DNA of 64,000 nucleotides, taken from Mesorhizobium sp. GTDB lineage: Bacteria > Pseudomonadota > Alphaproteobacteria > Rhizobiales > Rhizobiaceae. Location of the stretch: contig SUGL01000033.1 of assembly GCA_004963905.1 (NCBI GenBank), positions 1-64,000 on the forward strand, given 5' to 3'. How positions within the stretch are numbered: the stretch's first letter is position 1; every line of letters begins with the position of its first letter. Under the pieces are notes generated by a model. It did no database searches, was not told where the DNA came from, and worked only from the letters and a program-made list of their open reading frames with translations. A program made the translations under genes and the position numbers. Below, piece by piece: positions 1-8,220 of the stretch.

Positions 1-79
1 ACGCAACGACATTCCCGTCAAATCTGCAACGAACCAATAGGGGGTGAGCAATTACGTTTCCGTGAAACGGTGAACCGTT

Positions 80-454
80 CTAGGACCGTGGGCGCAACAG
101 CGCCGAAACCGCGATCGTCAGCCAGCCGACGATAAGCAGGGTGCCGCCGATCGGCGCCGACATCGGGAAAAGTCGCGAACCGAGGAAATCCCGGGCGAGC
201 AGGTCGCCCGAGAACAAGAGCAGGCCGGCGAGCAGCATCAGGCTTGCGATCCGGAGACACCGGTTGCCGCCGATAAGGCCGATGCCGAGAAAGACCGGCG
301 CATGCATCAACAGGAAGGATGCGGCCGTGCCGGTGAAGGCGCCGCCGCGATGCGCGGCGGCGGCCGACAGTGCCACGCCTGCCGCGCCGACGAGGCCGCC
401 CGCCAGCACGAGCACAGGGCTGGCGCCGTTTGAGGATTGCCCGGCATGGCTCAT
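80..454 (-). CDS. DUF423 family small membrane protein
   Basis: A 124-residue hydrophobic protein with four predicted membrane segments (runs around LVLAGGLVGAAGVAL, FLLMHAPVFLGIGL, IASLMLLAGLLLF and GGTLLIVGWLTIAVSAL), matching the size and Gly/Ala-rich look of the DUF423/YgdD inner-membrane family of unknown function. I chose the ATG at 454, which has a GGAG eight bases upstream. An in-frame TTG at 490 would start next to the stop of the upstream MFS gene but lacks a good ribosome site. It lies 36 bases downstream of the MFS exporter on the same strand, so cotranscription is likely. Function unknown; family assignment by recognition. Confidence 0.8.
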   Translation of the reverse strand: MSHAGQSSNGASPVLVLAGGLVGAAGVALSAAAAHRGGAFTGTAASFLLMHAPVFLGIGLIGGNRCLRIASLMLLAGLLLFSGDLLARDFLGSRLFPMSAPIGGTLLIVGWLTIAVSALLRPRS

Positions 455-490
455 TTCAATGCTCCGTGTTTCGGCGGGCAGGCGCGCCAA

Positions 491-1738
491 TCAGGATTCG
501 CCGGCCTCGACCAGCATATGCCGCGCCCGCCGCGACTGGACAATCCAGTTATAGACCGCGCCCAGCGCCATCAGCACGGACGTGCCCAAAAACACCGCCC
601 GCATGCCGAAATGGCCGCCGACGAAGCCGCCGGCGAGCGGGCCAGCGACCTGGCCGACATATTGCGCCGAGATCGACAGTCCGAGCACGTTGCCGCCGAC
701 GCCGTCGGGGATGTTGTGACGGATGACGCTGGTGATGCAGGGCAGCAGGCCGCCCAGCGCCAGGCCCATCAGGAAGCGCAGCCCGACGAGCTGCCAGCCG
801 TCGGTGACGAAAGCTTGCGGGATGAGCAGCAGCGCCGAGACCGCGAGCGCGCCGACGACGACATTCCAGTGGCCGACGCGGTCGGCGAGCTTGCCCAGCC
901 ATGACGAGGAAAGAATGGTGCCGAGCGCTGCCGCCGACATCACCACGCCCGCGACCATCGTCACCTTGCTCTGGTCCTCGACGAGCTGCTGCACATAGAC
1001 GGTGATGATCGGCTCGATCGACATGGTGGCGAAGGCGAGCAGCATGCCGGTCGCCAGCATCGCCACGACCGGCCGCTTGTCGGGGATCTGCGACCAGCCG
1101 CTTTTCGGCTTTGCCGCCGAGACAGGTTTGCGCGCCGGCGGGTTTTCCTTGATCAGGAAAGTCGTGGCCAGGAACGCCAGAAAAATGACACCGCCGGAAA
1201 GCAGGAAGGTGGCGCGGATGCCGATCACCGGCGGCAGCACGCCGCCGAGCAGCGGGCCGACCAGCGAGCCTGCGGTGATGCCGGCCGAGAGCACCCCGAG
1301 CGCCCAGCCGGAGCGGTCCTTCGGCGTTTGCATCGCCACCAATATCGTCGATCCCGAGGAATAGCCGCCGGCAAAGCCGATCAGGAGCCTCAGCAACACC
1401 AATTGCCAGACGCTCTCGACCATGCCGGTCAGCGACATGCAGATCGCCATGCCGAACGAGGCGCGCACCAGCATCAGCTTGCGGCCGTAACGGTCGCCGA
1501 GCCGCCCCCACAAGGGCGCGACCAGCGCAGCGGCAAAGAAGGTGGCGCCATAGGCGATACCCGACCATTGCACGATCGCTGCATGGCCCTCGGCGCCCAA
1601 TTGTTCGACGTAAAGCGGCAGGAAGGGCAAGAGCAGCGTCATGGCGATGAGCGTGCTGAACGAGCCGGCGAAGCAGACGGCGAGGTTGCGACGCCAATGG
1701 ATGTTGTAGCTGCTCTGTTCCGAAGTGTCGTCTGCCAT
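491..1738 (-). CDS. MFS transporter, multidrug-efflux type
   Basis: A 415-residue major facilitator with twelve predicted membrane helices. The loop-2 signature is visible as GRLGDRYGRK at about residues 79-88, and a second copy GKLADRVGHW in the C-terminal half, as expected from the two-domain fold. The sequence resembles DHA1-type drug:H+ antiporters, but the substrate cannot be read from it. It is transcribed divergently from a GntR/FCD regulator, with a perfect inverted repeat in the shared 119-bp intergenic region. Local control by that regulator, and possibly a small carboxylate or drug substrate, is inferred. The small DUF423 gene follows. Confidence 0.9.
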   Translation of the reverse strand: MADDTSEQSSYNIHWRRNLAVCFAGSFSTLIAMTLLLPFLPLYVEQLGAEGHAAIVQWSGIAYGATFFAAALVAPLWGRLGDRYGRKLMLVRASFGMAICMSLTGMVESVWQLVLLRLLIGFAGGYSSGSTILVAMQTPKDRSGWALGVLSAGITAGSLVGPLLGGVLPPVIGIRATFLLSGGVIFLAFLATTFLIKENPPARKPVSAAKPKSGWSQIPDKRPVVAMLATGMLLAFATMSIEPIITVYVQQLVEDQSKVTMVAGVVMSAAALGTILSSSWLGKLADRVGHWNVVVGALAVSALLLIPQAFVTDGWQLVGLRFLMGLALGGLLPCITSVIRHNIPDGVGGNVLGLSISAQYVGQVAGPLAGGFVGGHFGMRAVFLGTSVLMALGAVYNWIVQSRRARHMLVEAGES

Positions 1739-1770
1739 GCCATGCCTGCCCGGTCATCCGGGATTGCTCC

Positions 1771-1802
1771 GGATACCATTTTGGGATACCAAACCGGTAT
1801 CC
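1771..1802. promoter_or_regulatory. Candidate GntR-family operator between the MFS and regulator genes
   Basis: GGATACC-AAACC-GGTATCC is a perfect 7-bp inverted repeat with a 5-bp spacer at 1784-1802. A third identical half-site GGATACC lies at 1771-1777, 13 bp upstream in direct orientation. FCD-subfamily GntR dimers typically bind short inverted repeats in divergent promoters, so this is the expected site for the regulator at 1858. The DNA pattern is seen directly; the binding is inferred. Confidence 0.65.
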
Positions 1803-1857
1803 GTGATGGACCCGAACCCAGCCGCTGTCAATGCGGCGTCCGAAAAGTGGAACGACG

Positions 1858-2523
1858 ATGTCGCAGATGCAGAATGTCGAAAGGCAGCTTCGCGAGATGA
1901 TCCTCGGGCTGGAGATCGGCCCGGGCGAGCGGCTGACCGAGCGCTGGATCGAAAGCCGCTTTGGCGCCTCGCGCACCCCGGTCAGGGCTGCATTGCTGCG
2001 GCTCGAGACCGAAGGGCTGATCGGCCGCGACGGCCGCGGCTGGACCGTGGCGCCGATCAACCTTGCCGAGCTTGGCCAGATCGCCGTCTACCGCAAGGCG
2101 GTCGAGGTGGCGGCGGTGAGGCTGACGGCGGCGCTTGAGGACCGCAGCGGGGTCGAGGTGATCGCGGCGATGCTCGATTCCTGCGACGCCGATACGCCGC
2201 GCGAGGAATGGCACCGCGTCGGCATGGATTTTCACATCGAGCTGGCCAGGCTCTCCGGCAACGAATTCCTGTTGCGAGCCGTGCGCGACGCGATGACCAG
2301 GCTGTCGCGCGCCCGCTGGCTGGAAGTGCGTGACGAGGCAGCGCTTGGCCGTGCCTGGGCCGAGCACCATGCCATCCTGGCAGCCGTGCGAAAGGGTGAC
2401 GCCGACGAGGCGGCGCGGCTGCTCTCGGCCCATATCGCCGGCAGCCGCGACCGGCTGGTGACATCGCTGCATGAGGATCGGCGCGGCCTGCGCGCCAGGG
2501 GCTTCGCCGTCGTCGCTGCCTGA
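1858..2523 (+). CDS. GntR family transcriptional regulator, FCD domain
   Basis: A 221-residue regulator. The N-terminal winged helix spans about residues 1-70 and carries the GntR pattern PGERLTERWIESRFGASRTP followed by VRAALLRLETEGLI. The C-terminal all-helical FCD domain has the usual metal-ligand pattern: an acidic residue plus His in the segments WHRVGMDFHIELARLSGN and AEHHAILAAVRKGD. It is transcribed away from the MFS exporter and probably represses it. I preferred the ATG at 1858 over 1831, because the latter would place nine unrelated residues before the family start. The ligand is unknown. Confidence 0.88.
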   Translation: MSQMQNVERQLREMILGLEIGPGERLTERWIESRFGASRTPVRAALLRLETEGLIGRDGRGWTVAPINLAELGQIAVYRKAVEVAAVRLTAALEDRSGVEVIAAMLDSCDADTPREEWHRVGMDFHIELARLSGNEFLLRAVRDAMTRLSRARWLEVRDEAALGRAWAEHHAILAAVRKGDADEAARLLSAHIAGSRDRLVTSLHEDRRGLRARGFAVVAA

Positions 2524-2651
2524 TCTACGCAACCGTCGCCCAAATATTAGGACTCTCATAAGTTCGTCAGGGCGCGCGGGCTTGCAAGATGTGCGGCGCA
2601 ATGCTGTAGGAGGTGCGGGGAACAACACCGCACCACTGAAACGACGGACGC

Positions 2652-3623
2652 ATGGCCTCGCCCTCACGCACCGCAGCGCGGGTATTTTATTTCATACGCA
2701 ACATCACGCGCGATGTGGTGCCGCAGGCTCTCTTTCGCCAGCGCTTGGCTGGCCGCCTGCAGCAGGCGAAGCTCTCCGGCAAAACTGTCCGCGATCGGGT
2801 CAACTACTACAACAGGCTCGACCACAGCTTCGTGCCGAGCGCGGCGGCCGTGCCGGCCGGTCAAATACCCAAGTTCGGCAGCATGTATTATTACGATCTG
2901 AAGGAGTTCGCGCGCTATTTCGATCGCGGCCTGCTCATCGATCTCGAGTTCGGCGATGTCGTCAACGTGCCCAGGATGCCGGCGATCGTCAAGGATCGGC
3001 CGATCCGTGACGACAACGGCAACGCCGTGATCATGAAGCTCGACAAGTTTCGCCATTTCCGGTTTCCCCGCGATCGGTCGTCTTTCACCGACAAACGTCC
3101 GATGGCGGTCTGGCGCGGCGATCTCAACAATCCGATCCGCAAGCGGTTCGTCGATGCCGTGCGCGGTCTGCCGGTTTGCGATGCGGGTTCGCCCAAGCCG
3201 AGCGCGCCGGAGAACTACCGCAAACCTTATCTCACCATCCCGCAGCAGCTGCAGTTCCGTTACATCGTCTCGCTCGAAGGCAACGACGTGGCCACGAACC
3301 TGAAATGGATCATGAGCTCGAACTCGCTCTGCCTGATGCCGCCTCCGACCTACGAGACATGGTTCGCCGAAGCTGAGCTCGAGGCCAATGTTCACTACGT
3401 GCCGCTGGCGCCGGATTTTTCGGATGTCGCCGACAAGATCGCCTATTTCGAAAAGCGTCCGGCGGAAGCCCAACGCATCATAACGGCGGCAAACGCGTAC
3501 TGCCGCCGGTTCAGCAACGAAAAGGACGAGCGGGCGGTCTCGCTGCTCGTCCTCTACAAATATTTCGTGCTGAGCGGCCAGATTGAACCCGATCCGGAAG
3601 TCTGGCGCTACGTCACGGGCTGA
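2652..3623 (+). CDS. Glycosyltransferase family 90 (LpsA/CAP10-like)
   Basis: A 323-residue protein without a signal peptide. It has the GT90/CAP10 features MAVWRGDLNNPIRKRFV around residue 155, a KYLTIPQQL-like segment (KPYLTIPQQLQFRYIVSLEG) in the middle, and NLKWIMSSNSLCLMPP further on. This matches bacterial GT90 enzymes such as LpsA of rhizobia, which act in the cytoplasm on lipopolysaccharide core or O-antigen sugars. The donor and acceptor cannot be told from sequence. It stands alone between the GntR gene and a convergent aldo/keto reductase, with 6 bp between the stop codons. Confidence 0.82.
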   Translation: MASPSRTAARVFYFIRNITRDVVPQALFRQRLAGRLQQAKLSGKTVRDRVNYYNRLDHSFVPSAAAVPAGQIPKFGSMYYYDLKEFARYFDRGLLIDLEFGDVVNVPRMPAIVKDRPIRDDNGNAVIMKLDKFRHFRFPRDRSSFTDKRPMAVWRGDLNNPIRKRFVDAVRGLPVCDAGSPKPSAPENYRKPYLTIPQQLQFRYIVSLEGNDVATNLKWIMSSNSLCLMPPPTYETWFAEAELEANVHYVPLAPDFSDVADKIAYFEKRPAEAQRIITAANAYCRRFSNEKDERAVSLLVLYKYFVLSGQIEPDPEVWRYVTG

Positions 3624-3629
3624 CGGCTC

Positions 3630-4673
3630 TCAGATATCGCTGCGATCGAGCACGAGATCGGCCGGACCGAACCGGTCCTTGGCGGTGAACTGCTGGTGCC
3701 AGTATGGATAAAGCACCGGTGGCCGGCTGACGGCGTCGAGACGCAAGCGCTCATCCAAGGACAGCGTCAGGCTTGCCGCGGCAAGATTGTCCTTGAGCTG
3801 GGTTTCGTTGCGGGCGCCGATCACCAGCGACGAGACCGCCGGGCGGCCGAGCAGCCAGGCAAGCGCCACCTGGGCCGCCGAAACACCGCGCGCCTTGCCG
3901 ATCTCGACCAGGACGTCGACGATCCGCCACAGCCTGTCCTCGTCGCGGATCGGCGGTTCCGACCAGCCGCCAAGCTGGCGCGCCGTCGGGCTATCGCGGC
4001 GGTATTTGCCGGAGAGCAGGCCGCCGGCCAGCGGGCTCCACACCAACACGCCAAGACCCTGGTCGACCGAGATCGGCAGCAACTCGTACTCCGCCTCGCG
4101 CGCTTCCAGCGTGTAGTGGATCTGCTGGGTGACGAAGCGTGGCTGGTGATGGCTGTCGCTGATCGAGAGCGCCTTCATCACCTGCCAGCCGGAATAGTTG
4201 GAGCAGCCGACATAACGGACCTTGCCTTGGCCGACCAAGGTGTCGAGCGCGGCGATCGTCTCCTCCAGCGGCGTGACGCCGTCCCATTCGTGCAGGAAAT
4301 AGATGTCGATGACATCGGTCTTGAGCCGCTTCAGGCTTCTCTCGCATTCGCGGATCAGATGGTGGCGCGACAGGCCTTCGTCATTGGGGCCGCTGCCGAT
4401 CCGCATGCGCGCCTTGGAGGCGACGAGCACATCGTTCTTGCGCTTGCCGCCGAGCGCTTCGCCGACGATCTCCTCCGACAGGCCGTTCGAATAGACGTTG
4501 GCGGTGTCGATGAGGTTGATGCCTGCATCGATGCAGGTGTCGATGATGCGCCTGGCCTCCGAAAGATCGGAATTGCCGACGGCGGCGAACGGGCCTGTGC
4601 CGCCGAAGGTCATCGTGCCAAGCGTCAGTGTCGAAACCTTGAGGCCGGAACGGCCAAGCGTGCGGTATTCCAT
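3630..4673 (-). CDS. Aldo/keto reductase
   Basis: A 347-residue NADPH-dependent oxidoreductase of the AKR superfamily. It starts MEYRTLGRSGLKVSTLTLGT and shows the catalytic Asp/Tyr in DTANVYSNGLSEE, Lys in VLVASKARM, and His in IYFLHEWDG. The cofactor-binding end contains LVIGARNETQLKDN. The closest named group is the YajO/tas-like class with unknown physiological substrate. The reading frame is open upstream to 4793, but the ATG at 4673 gives the standard AKR N-terminus. It converges with the GT90 gene. Confidence 0.9.
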   Translation of the reverse strand: MEYRTLGRSGLKVSTLTLGTMTFGGTGPFAAVGNSDLSEARRIIDTCIDAGINLIDTANVYSNGLSEEIVGEALGGKRKNDVLVASKARMRIGSGPNDEGLSRHHLIRECERSLKRLKTDVIDIYFLHEWDGVTPLEETIAALDTLVGQGKVRYVGCSNYSGWQVMKALSISDSHHQPRFVTQQIHYTLEAREAEYELLPISVDQGLGVLVWSPLAGGLLSGKYRRDSPTARQLGGWSEPPIRDEDRLWRIVDVLVEIGKARGVSAAQVALAWLLGRPAVSSLVIGARNETQLKDNLAAASLTLSLDERLRLDAVSRPPVLYPYWHQQFTAKDRFGPADLVLDRSDI

Positions 4674-4938
4674 GTCAGATCCTCGCGATTTTGTTTTGAA
4701 GAGGCGCGCTGTCGCGGGCGCCGGAAAGAGGCGAGGGAATTTGTAGGACAATTCCTGCAGTTTGTCGCCCCGCCATCGATACGGGCCGATCACATATGTG
4801 CTGGTCCAGCATTACAAGCCCCTGCTTGCAATAAAACCGTCATTGCGCGCCTGTATCTCAGTCGGCTTACGGAGTTGTTTTTTCGGCCATGCCGGAACGC
4901 ATCCGAGGCGAAGGTGGCTGACAGGCAGGAGCTGCGCG

Positions 4939-5859
4939 ATGAACGAACTCAAAACCAATTCCGGAGCCAAGGACTGGCTGGAAGCCGAGCTCGAGGACAC
5001 GCTCGACGAGGACTATGAGCTGGAGATTTCCGAGCCCGCGCTCTCGCTCGAGATCGCCAGGATCTACAAGAAGTCGCATCCGCCCTCCATCGAGCGGACG
5101 ACCTATTTCCGCGAGCTGCTGCGGCTGCAGTCGGAACTTATCAAGCTGCAGTCCTGGGTCGCCTACCACAAGAAGAAGCTGGTGGTGATCTTCGAGGGGC
5201 GCGATTCTGCCGGCAAGGGCGGCGTCATCAAGCGCATCACTCAGCGCCTCAACCCGCGCATCTGCCGCGTCGTGGCGCTGCCGGCGCCGACCGAACGCGA
5301 GAAGTCGCAATGGTATTTCCAGCGCTACGTGCCGCACCTGCCGGCCGGCGGCGAGATCGTGCTGTTCGATCGCTCTTGGTACAACCGCTCTGGCGTCGAG
5401 CGCGTAATGGGCTTTGCCAATCCCGAGCAGGTGGAGGAATTCTTCCGCGACGTGCCGGAATTCGAACGCATGCTTGTGCGCTCCGGCATCACGCTGGTGA
5501 AATACTGGTTCTCGATTACCGACGAGGAGCAGCAGATGCGCTTCCTGATGCGCATCCACGATCCGATGAAGCAGTGGAAGCTGTCCCCGATGGACCTGCA
5601 GTCGCGCGTGCGCTGGGAGCAGTACACCAAGGCCAAGGAAGAGACCTTCGCCCGCACCAACATCAAGGAGGCGCCCTGGTTCATCGTCGAAGGCAACGAC
5701 AAGAAGCGGGCGCGCCTGAACTGCATCGACCATCTCTTACAGCAGATGCCGTACGAGGACGTGCCGCATGAGGAAATCACGCTGCCGGAGCGTGTCTTCA
5801 ACCCGTCCTACGAGCGCCAGGTGCTGCCGCGCGAGCTTTATGTACCGGCGAAGTATTAA
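4939..5859 (+). CDS. ppk2: Polyphosphate kinase 2 (PPK2 family)
   Basis: A 306-residue PPK2. This family uses polyphosphate to phosphorylate nucleotides, typically GDP/ADP to GTP/ATP for class I. Visible are the Walker A FEGRDSAGKGGVIKRI near residues 77-92, the Walker B/lid region FDRSWYNRSGVERVMGF, and the helical part WKLSPMDLQSRVRWEQYT. The size fits single-domain class I enzymes. The ATG at 4939 follows AGGAGCTGCGCG; the open frame extends to 4762 but upstream residues do not resemble the family. The gene is flanked by intergenic palindromes and appears monocistronic. Confidence 0.93.
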   Translation: MNELKTNSGAKDWLEAELEDTLDEDYELEISEPALSLEIARIYKKSHPPSIERTTYFRELLRLQSELIKLQSWVAYHKKKLVVIFEGRDSAGKGGVIKRITQRLNPRICRVVALPAPTEREKSQWYFQRYVPHLPAGGEIVLFDRSWYNRSGVERVMGFANPEQVEEFFRDVPEFERMLVRSGITLVKYWFSITDEEQQMRFLMRIHDPMKQWKLSPMDLQSRVRWEQYTKAKEETFARTNIKEAPWFIVEGNDKKRARLNCIDHLLQQMPYEDVPHEEITLPERVFNPSYERQVLPRELYVPAKY

Positions 5860-5867
5860 GCTGTGTT

Positions 5868-6045
5868 TCCTTCTCCCCGTTCACGGGGAGAAGGTGCCCG
5901 AAGGGCGGATGAGGGGCGGCGCCGGCGTTGGCGATTGACCCCCAAGTCGCCATTGATAGCTTGTCGCTAAATCTCCGACCGTCGGCGCTGCCCCTCATTG
6001 CCCTGCCGGGCATTTCTCCCCGTATAGTGACGGGGAGAAAGGGCT
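5868..6045. repeat. Palindromic intergenic repeat with TTCTCCCCG hairpin ends
   Basis: About 180 bp that folds back on itself. A hairpin CTTCTCCCCGTTCACGGGG with its closing GAGAAGG opens the element, and TTTCTCCCCGTATAGTGACG with GGGAGAAA closes it. Between them GATGAGGGGC pairs with GCCCCTCAT. No open reading frame fits. Such fold-back elements are common between genes in Mesorhizobium and related genomes. This one fills the space between ppk2 and the convergent reductase gene. Confidence 0.75.
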
Positions 6046-6091
6046 TGCGCCAAGGGTTTCGCCAATCACCACAAAACATTGAATCTATTTC

Positions 6092-6739
6092 CTAAGCCCT
6101 CCCGATCATCACATGCGTGGCGTCGGCCGTCGCGACCTGGCTGGTGCAGCGGTAGCCGAGCTTCGGCATGTCGAGACCGGCGAAAAGATGCTCGCCGGAG
6201 CCGAGCAGGATCGGCGAGATCGCGAGATGCATCTCGTCGATCAGGCTTTCTTTCAGATATTGCCGGATGGTCGAAACGCCGCCGCCGATGCGTACGTCCT
6301 TGCCGTTGGCCGCCGCCTTCGCCTGTTCGAGCGCCGAATGGATGCCGTCGGTGACGAAATAGAACGCCGTGCCGCCTTCCATGACGATCGGCGCGCGCTT
6401 GTGGTGGGTGAGCACGAAGACCGGCACATGATAGGGCGGGTTGTCGCCCCACCAGCCTTTCCAGCTCTCGTCCGGCCACTCGCCGCGGATCGGCCCGAAC
6501 ATGTTGCGGCCGAGGATCCAGGCGCCGACATTCTCGAAGCTGCGCGCGGCGAAGCTGTCGTCGATGTCTGTGGTGCCGCCGTCCTTGCCGATCACCATCT
6601 CGCGAAAGGTGCGGGTGCCGATCATCCATTTGTGGAGACCTTCGCCGCCGACGCCGAGCGGGGTTTCGAGAGTCTGATCGGGACCGGCGCCGTAGCCGTC
6701 GAGCGACAGGGTGAAAGCGTTGACACGCAGCTTGGACAT
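6092..6739 (-). CDS. RibD C-terminal/dihydrofolate-reductase-like family protein
   Basis: A 215-residue single-domain protein of the RibD_C/DHFR-like superfamily (YwjB/YyaP type). It begins SKLRVNAFTLSLDGYGAGPD and has the nucleotide-binding stretch GAWILGRNMFGP and the late motif DVRIGGGVSTIRQYL, followed by DEMHLAISPILLGSGEHLF. These proteins are presumed NADPH-dependent reductases; the real substrates of most are unknown. It is not the riboflavin RibD, which lies at 18307 with its deaminase domain. Start ATG at 6739 is preceded by AGGAGGCG. Apparently a single-gene unit. Confidence 0.85.
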   Translation of the reverse strand: MSKLRVNAFTLSLDGYGAGPDQTLETPLGVGGEGLHKWMIGTRTFREMVIGKDGGTTDIDDSFAARSFENVGAWILGRNMFGPIRGEWPDESWKGWWGDNPPYHVPVFVLTHHKRAPIVMEGGTAFYFVTDGIHSALEQAKAAANGKDVRIGGGVSTIRQYLKESLIDEMHLAISPILLGSGEHLFAGLDMPKLGYRCTSQVATADATHVMIGRA

Positions 6740-6966
6740 GATCGCCTCCTAAACCAGTTGTAATTTGCAAGCAGTTATGGAGTTAGCTGAACTGATTGCG
6801 AAATGCAAGCGGTATTTCCGGCAGGCAGGGACGTTAGGGGGGCGCCGTCACGACTTGGGCGCCGGGAGCCGTATCAACTTACGAAACGATCGGTCGGCGG
6901 CATCGAGAATGCGTTCAATGGCAACGCGAACGAATCCCGTCAGAATTCCAAAGTCGCGAGGCGAAC

Positions 6967-7998
6967 CTAGCCCTTCAGCATCTCGGCCACGGTCGGCGCG
7001 AAATAGGTGAGGATGCCGTCGCAGCCGGCGCGCTTGAGCGCGAGAAGCGATTCCAGCATCGCCTTCTCGCCGTCGATCCAGCCATTGGCGCTGGCCGCCT
7101 TGATCATCGAATATTCGCCCGACACCTGATAGGCGAAGGTCGGCATCTGCAGCTCGTCTTTCAGCCGCCGGATGATGTCGAGATAGGGCAGGCCCGGCTT
7201 CACCATCAGCATGTCGGCGCCTTCGGCGAGGTCCTGCTCGGCCTCGCGCACCGCCTCGTCGGAATTGGCATGGTCGATATAGTAGGTCTTCTTGTCGCCC
7301 TTGAGCAGGCCGGCGGTGCCGACCGCCTCGCGATAGGGACCGTAGAAGGCGGAGGCGAATTTCGTCGCATAGGACATGATAGCTACGTCCTGGAAACCGT
7401 TGGCGTCCAGAGCGTCGCGGATCGCGCCGATGCGGCCGTCCATCATGTCGGACGGCGCGATGATGTCGGCGCCGGCCGCAGCCTGGATGACGGCCGCCGC
7501 GGTGACCTGCTCGACGGTCTCGTCGTTGACGATGATGCCGTCGCGCAAAATGCCGTCATGGCCGTGGCTGGTGAACGGATCGAGCGCGGCGTCGGTGATG
7601 ATGCCGATCTCGGGTACAGCGTCCTTGATGGCGCGGGTAGCGCGGTTGATGATGTTTTCGGGATCGAGAATGTGCGAGCCGGTCTGGTCGCGCAGCGAAA
7701 GCTCGATATTGGGGAAAGTGGCGATCGCCGGGATGCCTAGCCTGGCGGCGCGCTCCGCTTCCTTGACCGCGAGGTCGACGGACAGGCGATAGACGTCCGG
7801 CATGGCGGTGATCGGCTCGCGCACATTTTTGCCGTCGACGACGAAGATCGGCCAGATCAGGTCGTTCACCGAGAGTTGGTTCTCCTGCACCAGACGGCGC
7901 GACCAGTCGGCCTTGCGCATGCGCCGCAGCCGCCGGCTGCCGGTGATCTCGTCGACGCTGCGGGCGCCGGCAGGTTTTGCGGGGGTGAATCTGTTCAT
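6967..7998 (-). CDS. hemB: Delta-aminolevulinic acid dehydratase (porphobilinogen synthase)
   Basis: A 343-residue HemB, which condenses two 5-aminolevulinate molecules to porphobilinogen in heme, siroheme and cobalamin synthesis in the cytoplasm. The two active-site lysines are visible: K213 in ATKFASAFYGPYREA and K267 in MLMVKPGLPYLDI. The region that holds three zinc cysteines in zinc enzymes reads TDAALDPFTSHGHDG (about 135-149) with no cysteines, so this is the magnesium-type enzyme usual in alphaproteobacteria. I took the ATG at 7998 (MNRFTPAKPAG); an alternative start at 8031 exists. Confidence 0.96.
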   Translation of the reverse strand: MNRFTPAKPAGARSVDEITGSRRLRRMRKADWSRRLVQENQLSVNDLIWPIFVVDGKNVREPITAMPDVYRLSVDLAVKEAERAARLGIPAIATFPNIELSLRDQTGSHILDPENIINRATRAIKDAVPEIGIITDAALDPFTSHGHDGILRDGIIVNDETVEQVTAAAVIQAAAGADIIAPSDMMDGRIGAIRDALDANGFQDVAIMSYATKFASAFYGPYREAVGTAGLLKGDKKTYYIDHANSDEAVREAEQDLAEGADMLMVKPGLPYLDIIRRLKDELQMPTFAYQVSGEYSMIKAASANGWIDGEKAMLESLLALKRAGCDGILTYFAPTVAEMLKG

Positions 7999-8094
7999 CG
8001 CCAAACTCTCTTTTGGCCGCGCTTTTACCACGCGTGCCTGCTACTGACCAATGCGACACGATTGTGCCAGGAGTTGAGACGCAGTTCCTCGCCC

Positions 8095-8216
8095 CCACGA
8101 ATGTGGGGGAGAGGTGTCCGCGAAGCGGACGGAGAGGGGGCCTTCGTAGGGCGCTCCCCCTCTCCGTCTCGGCTTCGCCGAGCCACCTCTCCCCCATTTC
8201 ATGGGGGCGAGGAAAT
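8095..8216. repeat. Palindromic intergenic repeat with CCTCGCCCCCA hairpin ends
   Basis: A 120-bp inverted repeat. CCTCGCCCCCACGAATGTGG at the left is mirrored by CCACCTCTCCCCCATTTCAT followed by GGGGGCGAGG at the right. The inner parts GGAGAGGGGG and CCCCCTCTCC also pair, and GTCCGCGAAGCGGAC forms its own small hairpin. It differs in sequence from the repeats at 5868 and 23610 but has the same architecture. It lies upstream of hemB and downstream of the DUF2066 gene. No coding capacity. Confidence 0.75.
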
Positions 8217-8220
8217 GCTT

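Noticed and set aside
549..2060. A 503-codon open frame on the minus strand
   Set aside because: It is the out-of-frame shadow of the MFS gene at 491-1738 and crosses the GntR gene. Composition is Arg/Ala/Gly-rich with no family signature.
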